DNA of 43,140 nt from Actinomadura logoneensis (GTDB lineage Bacteria; Actinomycetota; Actinomycetes; Streptosporangiales; Streptosporangiaceae). Location of the stretch: positions 1 to 43,140 of the forward strand of contig NZ_QURH01000008.1 in assembly GCF_003428695.1 (NCBI RefSeq), written 5' to 3'. The position numbers were made by a program, and so were the translations under genes. Of the stretch, positions 7,539 to 14,367 are shown in pieces. Below the pieces are notes generated by a model. The model searched no databases. It saw nothing but the letters and a program-made list of their open reading frames with translations, and was not told where the DNA came from. Each line of letters starts with the position of its first letter. Position 1 is the first letter of the stretch.

Positions 7539-9134
7539 TTACTGGTAGAGGCCCTTGGCCCAGCGGTAGTCGGCCTTCCCGGCGGGCGAGCGCCGCACCC
7601 GGTCCACGATCCTGATGTCGCGGGGCACCTTGTACCCGGCGAGCGTCCGGCGGGCGTGCGCGACCAGCTCCTCCGGCGTCGCGGACGCGCCCGGCGCGAG
7701 CGAGACGGCGGCGGCGACGCGGCTGCCGAGGCGCTCGTCCGGGACGCCGACGACCAGCGCGTCGTACACCGCCGGGTGCCGCTTCAGCGTCGCCTCGACC
7801 TCCTCCACGAACACCTTCTCGCCGCCGGTGTTGACCACCAGGGAGCCGCGGCCGAGCAGCACCACCGAGCCGTCCGCCTCGATCCGCGCCATGTCGCCCT
7901 GCAGCGCCCAGCGGACCCCCTCGTCGTCGGTGACGAACGTCCTCGCGGTCTTCGCCTCGTCGTTCCAGTAGCCGAGCGGGATGCGGCCCCGGCGGGCGAG
8001 CTGCCCGATCTCGCCGGACCCCGGCCCGACGGGGCGCAGCGCGTGGTCCAGCACGGCGGTGTCGTCGCCGCGCGGCACGAACCGCGGCTGCCCGTCCGCG
8101 GCCGGCGCGACCGCCTGCCCCGACGCGCCGGTCTCCGACCCGCCGAACGCGTCCAGGATCATGAGCAGGGACGGGACGAGCTCGTGCAGCCGCGCCTTGA
8201 CGTCCGGGGACGTCACCGCGCCGCCCGTCGCGATCACCAGCAGGTGGGACAGGTCGTACCGGCCGGGACGCGCCTCCAGCTCGGCGACCAGCGGCCGGGC
8301 CATGGCGTCCCCGACCGCGTTCAGCGTGACGATCCGCTCCTCGGCGGCGAGGGCGAGCACCTGCGCCGCGTCGAAGCTCCGGCCCGTCCACAGGACGAGC
8401 GTGGACCCGGTGGTGAGCGCGGCCCAGGCGACCCACATGCCCGCGCCGTGCATCAGCGGCGCGCAGACCATCGTGTTCAGGCCGCCGTCCAGCACCTTCT
8501 CCGCCAGCGTCTCGGGCGTCGGGACGGGGTCGCCCATCGCGTTCCCGCCGCCCATGGCCGACATGAAGATGTCCTCGTGCCGCCACATCACGCCCTTGGG
8601 CATCCCGGTCGTGCCGCCGGTGTAGAGCAGGTAGAGGTCGTCGGGCGACCGCTCGCCGAAATCGTTCTCCGGCGACGCGGCGGCGAGGGCGCTCTCGTAC
8701 TCGACCGCGTCGGGGACGTCGTCGTCCGAGCCGTCCTCGACCACCAGGACGTGCCGGAGATCCGCGAGCCCGTCGCGAGCTGCGCCCAGCCGGGCGATCA
8801 GCGACCGCTCGCCGACCAGCGCCACCGAGTTCGAGTCGCCGATCACATAGGCCAGCTCGCCGGCGGTGTACCGGTAGTTGACGTTCACCGGGACGGCGCG
8901 CAGCTTGTACGCGCCGATCTGCGCCTCCAGCCACTCGGCGCGGTTGTAGGCGAGCAGCGAGACGGTGTCACCCGGCCCCACACCCTGTGCCGCCAGGTGG
9001 TGGGCGACCCGGTTCGCGCGTTCGTCCAGCTCCCGGTACGTCAGCCGCCGCTCACCCGAGACGAGCGCGAGCTTCCCGGGCACCGCCGCGGCGACGATCT
9101 CGAACAGGTCGGCCAGGTTGAAGCTGCGCGCCAT
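7539..9134 (-). CDS. FadD-type acyl-CoA synthetase, paralog of the one at 3159-4745
   Basis: 531 residues from ATG 9134 (MARSFNLADLFEIV), with an excellent GGAGG site 7 bp upstream; a longer open frame to 9491 is rejected because it runs through a promoter, a terminator and another gene. Motifs: YTGGTTGMPKGVMWRHED (about 171-188), FGGSETG, GRGSLVVNTGGEKVFVEEVE, C-terminal GKADYRWAKG with the adenylation Lys. Position-for-position alignment with the 3159-4745 protein over the first 180 residues shows they are paralogs. It activates an unknown carboxylate as the CoA thioester, probably feeding the co-transcribed MaoC hydratase. A palindromic operator precedes it. Confidence 0.92.
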   Translation of the reverse strand: MARSFNLADLFEIVAAAVPGKLALVSGERRLTYRELDERANRVAHHLAAQGVGPGDTVSLLAYNRAEWLEAQIGAYKLRAVPVNVNYRYTAGELAYVIGDSNSVALVGERSLIARLGAARDGLADLRHVLVVEDGSDDDVPDAVEYESALAAASPENDFGERSPDDLYLLYTGGTTGMPKGVMWRHEDIFMSAMGGGNAMGDPVPTPETLAEKVLDGGLNTMVCAPLMHGAGMWVAWAALTTGSTLVLWTGRSFDAAQVLALAAEERIVTLNAVGDAMARPLVAELEARPGRYDLSHLLVIATGGAVTSPDVKARLHELVPSLLMILDAFGGSETGASGQAVAPAADGQPRFVPRGDDTAVLDHALRPVGPGSGEIGQLARRGRIPLGYWNDEAKTARTFVTDDEGVRWALQGDMARIEADGSVVLLGRGSLVVNTGGEKVFVEEVEATLKRHPAVYDALVVGVPDERLGSRVAAAVSLAPGASATPEELVAHARRTLAGYKVPRDIRIVDRVRRSPAGKADYRWAKGLYQ

Positions 9135-9173
9135 GCCGTCCTCCGGAGGGTGGTGCGGCGAACCGTTCCGGTC

Positions 9174-9206
9174 GGAAACATACAAGCTCGACTGTTTCCT
9201 AAACAG
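9174..9206 (-). promoter_or_regulatory. palindromic operator/promoter region of the acyl-CoA synthetase-maoC operon
   Basis: CTGTTTCCTAAACAG at 9192-9206 is a perfect inverted repeat (6-bp arms, 3-nt spacer). GGAAAC (9174-9179) and GTTTCC (9194-9199) form a second, nested inverted repeat. Both lie 40-72 bp upstream of the start codon at 9134, in an AT-richer patch where a minus-strand promoter (TTGTAT as a possible -10) is expected. This fits a TetR- or FadR-like repressor site. Confidence 0.6.
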
Positions 9207-9246
9207 GCCCCCGGGTTCAGACGAGTACCTCCTACCGAGACACAAA

Positions 9247-9272
9247 GAGCCCCCGAAGATCTCCGGGGGCTC
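9247..9272 (-). terminator. hairpin terminator after the DUF397 gene
   Basis: A perfect 9-bp GC-rich stem (GAGCCCCCG at 9247-9255 with its complement at 9264-9272) and 8-nt loop lie just downstream of the DUF397 stop at 9286. On the minus strand the stem is followed by TTTGTG. It separates the XRE/DUF397 operon from the acyl-CoA synthetase promoter. Confidence 0.8.
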
Positions 9273-9285
9273 GTCCACCGAGGGG

Positions 9286-9504
9286 TCACGCCAGGTCGTG
9301 CTCGCCCGCCTTGATGCGTCCCAGCAGGTCTCGCACCGCCGACCTCGGGACGGCGAACGTGGCACCGCCCGGGTCCTTGCTGTCACGCACCCCGACCCGC
9401 CCGGAAAAACCCACCACGCGTCCAAGGTCAGCGCACTCAACACACGACCCACCGTCCGAGCTTGACCGTGAAGCCTTGCGCCATTCCACATCTGTCAGCC
9501 GCAA
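9286..9504 (-). CDS. DUF397 domain protein
   Basis: 72 residues with the DUF397 signature: WRKASRSSSDGGSCVECAD, then VGVRDSKDPGGATFAVPRSA. These small actinobacterial proteins are almost always encoded beside an XRE regulator with a C-terminal DUF5753-type domain; in Streptomyces such pairs affect development and can act in antagonistic, toxin-antitoxin-like fashion. The start at 9504 overlaps the 3' end of the XRE gene by 10 bp, implying translational coupling. This copy is longer than the three at 31 kb because of an insert around GRVVGFSGRV. Confidence 0.9.
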   Translation of the reverse strand: MRLTDVEWRKASRSSSDGGSCVECADLGRVVGFSGRVGVRDSKDPGGATFAVPRSAVRDLLGRIKAGEHDLA

Positions 9505-10376
9505 CGGTTCATCACTTCCTCAATAACGGCTCGTGTTGCCGATACGTCGTAGGCTATGTCCCCCATGGTTTCGAGGCGACGCGCGTAGTGTTCCACACGG
9601 CGCGGAGCAAGGAAGATGTTCCCGACCGCCCCGGTCGCCTCTGCGAACGCCACGTCCCCGCCGCCGACGGTCATGAGCTGGCAGCCGCCGTCATGCCCGA
9701 TGTGCCACCCGGGCTCGCGCCCCACCACGCGGATGCTCACGCCCGGACGCCCACCCAAGTCCAACAGATGCTCGAACTGGCCGCGCATGATCTCAGGGCT
9801 TCCCACAAAGGACTCAAGCGCCATCCAGGAGATGAACGCGGAGATACGTGGTGGGTCGTCGTGGCCCCACACGTTCGTCTGCCGCTCCATCCGGCTCGTG
9901 AGCGCCTTGTCCACGTCCTTGAGCAGGCCGGCGCTGTATGCCTGGCCGAACAAGGCAGCGGCGTACTCAGAGGTTTGCCAGAGACCGGAGATGGTTCCGA
10001 GATCCCACGTGCGGATACGCAGTGCCCGCTTCTCATATGCGGCCAACGACGGAAGCCAAGCATCCTCCGGACGCGCCAGGGCGTGCGCGACCAGATGCGA
10101 GAGCAGCCCGCGCAGTTCCCACGCGTCATCGAGCTTCACAGCATTCTCGGGAGTCAACCGGCGCGTCCCCCTGAGTAGCCGGGTGACGTGGCCGGGCGTA
10201 CATCCGAGAATGCGAGCCATGCCCGCTTTGGATGTGCTCTGTACGTAGATCTGCCGGTCGAGTTCCACCGCTATGAGATCCCAGAGCGAGTGTGCGGCGT
10301 CGAGATCCCGCACAGCTTCATCGCGCTTATCGAGGGGACGTTTCTGCTGGCCATTGGCATGCTGGAGGGACGCCAT
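9495..10376 (-). CDS. XRE-family regulator with DUF5753-type C-terminal domain
   Basis: 293 residues. The helix-turn-helix lies at about residues 50-75 (SKAGMARILGCTPGHVTRLL), followed by the approximately 200-residue domain typical of actinobacterial XRE/DUF397 pairs (QTSEYAAALFGQA, RMERQ, ALESFVGSPEIMRGQFEHLL, GGGDVAFAE). The N-terminal 30 residues before the domain are charged and could be partly untranslated. It probably binds DNA and is antagonised by or partnered with the overlapping DUF397 protein. The divergent pair 10483-11240 shares its upstream region, which contains an inverted repeat that could be its operator. Third-codon GC is lower than in the flanking metabolic genes. Confidence 0.88.
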   Translation of the reverse strand: MASLQHANGQQKRPLDKRDEAVRDLDAAHSLWDLIAVELDRQIYVQSTSKAGMARILGCTPGHVTRLLRGTRRLTPENAVKLDDAWELRGLLSHLVAHALARPEDAWLPSLAAYEKRALRIRTWDLGTISGLWQTSEYAAALFGQAYSAGLLKDVDKALTSRMERQTNVWGHDDPPRISAFISWMALESFVGSPEIMRGQFEHLLDLGGRPGVSIRVVGREPGWHIGHDGGCQLMTVGGGDVAFAEATGAVGNIFLAPRRVEHYARRLETMGDIAYDVSATRAVIEEVMNRCG

Positions 10377-10425
10377 TCAAGATCTATTTCTTTGACCGAA
10401 TGAGCCGGGACCTGTGGCGAAGCTA

Positions 10426-10475
10426 CCTCCGTGACGCGCACTCTGTAACCCACTTCGCACAATCCGTTACGGAGG
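10426..10475. promoter_or_regulatory. inverted repeat in the divergent region upstream of the XRE gene
   Basis: CCTCCGTGACG (10426-10436) and CGTTACGGAGG (10465-10475) are inverted copies matching at 10 of 11 positions with a 28-bp spacer. Nested inside is GTAAC (10445-10449)/GTTAC (10466-10470). The right arm contains the GGAGG ribosome site of the 10483 gene, so occupation of this site could block either transcription or translation. Confidence 0.55.
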
Positions 10476-10482
10476 TCTTCGT

Positions 10483-10839
10483 ATGCGCCTCGTACCACGG
10501 CGGCGCGGCGGACGGCACGCGGCACGGGCCGCGCGGGCCGTCCAGCCCGAAGCCGCAACCCCGCCTACGTCACCTGTCTCCCGTCCTCGCCATCCTCGGG
10601 CGCAGGCGCTCGACGCTCTCGTGAACACGGCCCCGCGCTACGGAATGAGCGCAGCTCGCGAGTGGGACATCGTGTCGCTCTCGATCGTCGGCGTTCCGCC
10701 CATCAAGGTCCACGTCGACTACCAGCACGGCGCGTGGTGCTACGTGTGGACGGGACGGACGTCCCTCGGTCCTGTGGCCGACGCGCACCACGTACTTCGC
10801 CTGATCGCATGGACGCTGAGTACGGGAGGTGCGCGGTGA
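10483..10839 (+). CDS. uncharacterised small protein, first gene of a coupled pair
   Basis: 118 residues from ATG 10483 with GGAGG 7 bp upstream. The first 45 residues are Arg/Ala/Pro-rich and probably disordered. The rest is a compact domain: REWDIVSLSIVGVPPIKVHV, then WCYVWTGRTSLGPVADAHHV and a final helix. No family is recognised. Genes of this kind are common beside XRE/DUF397 pairs in actinomycetes, as recalled. The stop overlaps the next start (GTGA), so the two proteins are probably made together and may interact. Confidence 0.7.
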   Translation: MRLVPRRRGGRHAARAARAVQPEAATPPTSPVSRPRHPRAQALDALVNTAPRYGMSAAREWDIVSLSIVGVPPIKVHVDYQHGAWCYVWTGRTSLGPVADAHHVLRLIAWTLSTGGAR

Positions 10840-11240
10840 GCGGCCGGGGCTCGTACAAGAACCGGACCACCCGCTTCGCGGACCCTGCCGTTCTGGTGCC
10901 TGTGGTCGTCGGCGCCTGGGGGCGTGTGTGGGATGTCGCGTGGGCGGACGGACGGCCGTCGCACCGCATGCGCGAACTCATCTGCGCGCTTGCGAGCGCC
11001 GATGCGGTGGACGCCCTGGAACACGCGGAAACACTCCCCGTCCTTCTCGCGCTGGACGCGGCATGGGAGGAGGTCAAAGCGGCTTTCACTGGCCGCTTGG
11101 CGGCGTTCGGCTACTTTCCCGCGCGCATTCGGATCATCACCGCGCTCGCACACACCGAGTACCTGGACATCGTCAGCGAGGCGATTCGGCGCATGGGGCC
11201 GACGCCGCCCGACAGTGCCGAGGGTGAGGCCAATGCGTGA
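10836..11240 (+). CDS. uncharacterised protein, second gene of a coupled pair
   Basis: 134 residues from GTG 10836 (VSGRGSYKNRTTRFADPAVL), in a 4-bp GTGA overlap with the upstream stop. Mostly helical in appearance: SHRMRELICALASADAVDAL, then LLALDAAWEEVKAAFTGRLA and EYLDIVSEAIRRMGP. No signal peptide, membrane segment or recognised motif. Context (divergent from an XRE/DUF397 pair, start coupled to its partner) suggests a co-regulated two-protein unit of unknown role. Confidence 0.7.
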   Translation: MSGRGSYKNRTTRFADPAVLVPVVVGAWGRVWDVAWADGRPSHRMRELICALASADAVDALEHAETLPVLLALDAAWEEVKAAFTGRLAAFGYFPARIRIITALAHTEYLDIVSEAIRRMGPTPPDSAEGEANA

Positions 11241-11267
11241 CGCGAGCACTCCGATCAAGGTCCCGGC

Positions 11268-11630
11268 ATGAGGTGGCCATCGTGCGCCCGGCGAGTCCGG
11301 CTCCGGCGAAGCGGCGCGGGGGCGGATCTGGGCTGGATGCTGCAACCTGACAGTTGTGAGGACGGGGAAGCCCGTGTGCGGCGCGCCCATGAGGCGAGGG
11401 CCGAATCCCCGGTGACGGCGGGCTGGCTCCTCGACGTCCAGCCTCACCGCGTTGAGGGCTACATGGGCGTGACACTGTAGGTGGCCCTGCTCGGCCTCGG
11501 CGGCCGTCTGGACGGACGCCGCATCTGGATCGAGGCGTCCGGCGTACAAGACCTGCTGGACGTGGCCGACCGAGTCCGCTCGCCCGAGTTCCGTGAAGCC
11601 ATGGGCGCCTTCGGCGACTCCTACACCTGA
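11268..11630 (+). pseudogene. small reading frame interrupted by an in-frame amber codon
   Basis: From ATG 11268 the frame runs to TAG at 11478-11480 and continues directly as GTG GCC CTG to TGA at 11628-11630. Codons on both sides of the TAG have actinomycete-like third positions. The downstream part reads as a sensible 49-residue protein (ALLGLGGRLDGRRIWIEASG, ending MGAFGDSYT). Either this is one gene broken by a nonsense mutation, or a 49-residue gene starting at GTG 11481. No family is recognised. The rest of 11241-11694 holds nothing else credible. Confidence 0.4.
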
Positions 11631-11694
11631 GCCGAGTCACCTGCCCTGCCGACCTGGGCGATGACGTGCTGAATGCTCTTTGAGAATGCCTGGC

Positions 11695-12261
11695 TCAGCT
11701 TGCGCCGTCGTGCGAGAAGCTGACGATTTTATGTTCACCGAGTTCGATGCCGTACCGCTTGTAAACCTTCGTGGTGTTCTCACTCGTGAGCTGCGAACCC
11801 TCAAAGCCAAGGAGGGTGGCGACACGTCGTACCTCTTCGGGAGTGCCAGCTTCAATCTCCAGGTACGGTGGAATCATGGGCCACTCGTCGATCTCCAGTT
11901 GGGCGCCATCGAGGACAAAGCTCGTCCTACGGTTCTCCTGGTATGCCTTTGGCTGGAATCCGAGAAAGCCGAGCAGTTCGTTCGTCGCCTCGAGGTCGTC
12001 GATTCCGACCTCGACCTCGTACGTGCCGTCGATGCCGTCGTGGGAGATCTCTTTGACGGCGAGGGTGGCCTTCGTGCCGTTGTCGCGAAGCCTGATCCAT
12101 TTTGATTCATCACCTGGGATGATGTCGTAGACATAGCGACGTTGAAGCCTCGATGCACTGACCTGTCGGCCACCTTTGGAGCAAATCAGGTTCGCCACAG
12201 AGGTCGGGTCGATATCGAGTACCTTGACCTCATATTCTGCGGGCACATCAAGTCCTTCCAC
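11695..12261 (-). CDS. CYTH-domain protein (class IV adenylate cyclase / triphosphate-tunnel enzyme family)
   Basis: 188 residues from a GTG start at 12261 that overlaps the radical SAM stop by 1 bp. EYEVK at residues 9-13 is the E-x-E-x-K signature of CYTH enzymes, which line a beta-barrel tunnel with acidic and basic residues and act on triphosphates (adenylate cyclase CyaB, thiamine triphosphatase, RNA triphosphatase, tripolyphosphatase). Further family-like segments are EVEVGIDDLEATNELLGFLG, then RTSFVLDGAQLEIDEWPMIP and PYLEIEAGTPEEV. Length and motif order are normal, so the enzyme is probably active. Codon usage is visibly less GC-rich than the flanks, suggesting acquisition. Tight coupling to the radical SAM gene implies a shared pathway. 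Substrate unknown. Confidence 0.85.
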   Translation of the reverse strand: MEGLDVPAEYEVKVLDIDPTSVANLICSKGGRQVSASRLQRRYVYDIIPGDESKWIRLRDNGTKATLAVKEISHDGIDGTYEVEVGIDDLEATNELLGFLGFQPKAYQENRRTSFVLDGAQLEIDEWPMIPPYLEIEAGTPEEVRRVATLLGFEGSQLTSENTTKVYKRYGIELGEHKIVSFSHDGAS

Positions 12262-13406
12262 TAGAATCGGTCTTTAGATAGCCGGCGGTACTCGGCATCG
12301 CGCAGAGCCAAGACCTCCCTGCATAGATCATGCCGGACGAAGTCTGCGACCGGCATGCAGAGATCCATGCGCTGAATGCAGACACCAACCTGATATCCCC
12401 CACGAGCGTCGCGGTAGAGCCGGACACCGTAGAAGCCCTCTTGACAGTCGCTATCATTGTTGAATCTGCACCCTGAGCACGTCTCGGGCAAGCGGACGCT
12501 CCGGATTTGCTTGAACCATATCGTGCGGCCGTCCGGCAATTCATAGGCCGTTCGACTTCCAGAGACGCCGGCGGTGAGGTGATGCGCAGTGGCAACGGCG
12601 CCGAGGTCGGCGAGGATCCGGGTGATGGCCTCAATCGACTCGGCCCCGTCTGCGAGTGAATTCAGCAGCCGAACGTCGAGCCATGGCGAGTATTCCTCCA
12701 GCAGTCGCAGTACTCGTGGAGCGTGAGCATAGTTCGGAACAACGATGTTTGCGCTTGCCGGGATCCCAGCGCGCTCTGCTGCTGTGACCGAATCCTTCAG
12801 TGCGGCGATCTTCCGTTCAGCTCGGCGGATGTTGGCGAAGCGGGAATGCTGAACCTGGGCAAGCTCGTCGGGGGTGGTTCCGAAGATACTGAAGTTGACA
12901 CGGTCGAGCCCAGCTCGAGCACAGCTCTCCCATACCGCGGCCCCCCGCTCGCCATTCGATGTGACACACACTCGAAGACCGCCCTGAACGCCGATCTGCA
13001 CGATCTGAGCCAGCTGGGGGTGCAGCGTCGGTTCACCTCCAGTGAGATGCAGCTCGTTGAGATCCAACGCATCGCGCAGGAGCGTCAGCGTTGATGCAAA
13101 GTATGCGTCAGGCACCACGGTTGCGGGCAAGAAACGCGCACCGTTCGTACCAAGGTAGATGGACACCCGTCCCGAGGCACCCTGAGCAGCATAGCCGTTA
13201 GCGGTGCGCAGGTTATCCGCTACGACCGGCGTTCCTTCATTATGGCAAAAGGTACACGTCATGCCACAACCGTCGATGATCTTTGCGCGCAGTGTTCGGT
13301 CGGTGTGGACATAGGTGGTGACGGGCACTCGATGGTCGGACTTGAACGACGCCGACCTGGCGGCACCGGAGTCATCCGGGGGATTTACGGATGCGATCGT
13401 GACCAC
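12261..13406 (-). CDS. radical SAM protein, MoaA-like, with C-terminal auxiliary cysteine cluster
   Basis: 381 residues from GTG 13406 with a GGAGAGG ribosome site. CGMTCTFC gives the C-x3-C-x2-C motif for the 4Fe-4S cluster (Cys47, 51, 54). LTGGEP at 121-126 is the SAM-binding GGEP motif. The C-terminal half has CSGC (310-313), Cys321, Cys343, Cys350 and Cys362, with GVRLYRD between, resembling the second cluster of MoaA, which binds a nucleotide. It should cleave SAM to a 5'-deoxyadenosyl radical and modify an unidentified substrate. No RiPP precursor or pathway genes are certain nearby; the only coupled partner is the CYTH gene. Lower GC content and flanking debris suggest horizontal transfer. 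Confidence 0.88.
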   Translation of the reverse strand: MVTIASVNPPDDSGAARSASFKSDHRVPVTTYVHTDRTLRAKIIDGCGMTCTFCHNEGTPVVADNLRTANGYAAQGASGRVSIYLGTNGARFLPATVVPDAYFASTLTLLRDALDLNELHLTGGEPTLHPQLAQIVQIGVQGGLRVCVTSNGERGAAVWESCARAGLDRVNFSIFGTTPDELAQVQHSRFANIRRAERKIAALKDSVTAAERAGIPASANIVVPNYAHAPRVLRLLEEYSPWLDVRLLNSLADGAESIEAITRILADLGAVATAHHLTAGVSGSRTAYELPDGRTIWFKQIRSVRLPETCSGCRFNNDSDCQEGFYGVRLYRDARGGYQVGVCIQRMDLCMPVADFVRHDLCREVLALRDAEYRRLSKDRF

Positions 13407-14367
13407 TTGTCACCTCTCCGCTTTCCGTTGCCTGCGGGCACTCGACGGGCTCACGTCGGGTACGCCCGTCCTCGCCTCTGTAGCGGGTCAAGAGGAGCGC
13501 TTCGATCTTGTGGCGGCCGTGTGCGGCGCGCTTGGCGGGGCGGTCGCCTCTCCCACTCTGCCCCAGAAACCAATATCGCTCAAATATGCTGATCAGGGCA
13601 GGGTTCATAATGATCTCTATTCTCCTGAGCAAGAATCCTCGGCCCTTGCCTCCGGCCCCGCCGACACGCTCCAACGGGTTGCTCAAGCGGTCCGCAAGCT
13701 TCGAGGTCTGCGACCTGACCTCGCCTCCCGGCCCAGTAGCCGCGCGGCGCAGCTCAGCGACCGCATGGCCCAACTAGGAGAAGTACCGCCATACAGGCAC
13801 ACGCCGAAGCGCATCAGGGCCGACAGAACGAACAAGGCCGCGTCTTCCGGAGCGGCTGGCTCGCTGGAGTGACGAAGCACTATCCCGGTGAGCCCAAGCC
13901 GGGGTACGTGGCGCCATGGGGAAGACACCCCCGAGCGGGAGCGGCCGGCCGCGAGTGCGGTTTTTACAGGCAGGTTGCCGACTTCACAACCGTCTCGGGA
14001 GGGAGCACGGCGAAGCTGACGCGAGCACAGAGATGCCTTGCCGGAGTGGGGGCAGCAGGCCGATGCCGACATCTTCGAGCGCATCGAGCAAGACGTTCTC
14101 TGATCGGCTGCGGGCGTCTCAGCGGGACTCCCCGCTGGAGCCGCTGCATGTCCGGGGTGGTTCGCAGCCTCATGGCGTTGAACCCCAGGAATCTCGTATG
14201 TCCCGGGCCGCGACCAGCACCACTCCCCGCCCGCCGTTTCCGCTACTCAGAAGACGTCCGGAGAGCCGTTCAGGCCCGAGCCGATGCGCGGCAGGTGGAG
14301 GACGTCACCGTCGGGCTCCAGCACCACATCGGGCTGGGCGGGGTCGCCGTTCACCTGGGCCGGTGGG
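13407..14367. other. 961-bp stretch with no secure gene; AT-richer promoter patch and decayed frames
   Basis: 13560-13625 is unusually AT-rich for this genome and is the likely promoter zone of the radical SAM/CYTH pair. A minus-strand frame 13372-13608 (78 codons, starting MNPALISIFERYWFLGQ) overlaps the radical SAM start but has only a distant AGGAG. On the plus strand, a frame starting MTKHYPGEPKPGYVAPWGRH at 13869 looks coding for about 55 codons. It then seems to continue in another frame as DALPEWGQQADADIFERIEQ to a stop at about 14121, as if frameshifted. The remainder, up to the kinase stop, shows no convincing coding signal. Confidence 0.4.

Noticed and set aside
9135-9491. N-terminal extension of the acyl-CoA synthetase up to 9491
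   Set aside because: It would read through the DUF397 gene, its terminator and an operator. The start at 9134 has an ideal ribosome site and matches the paralog.
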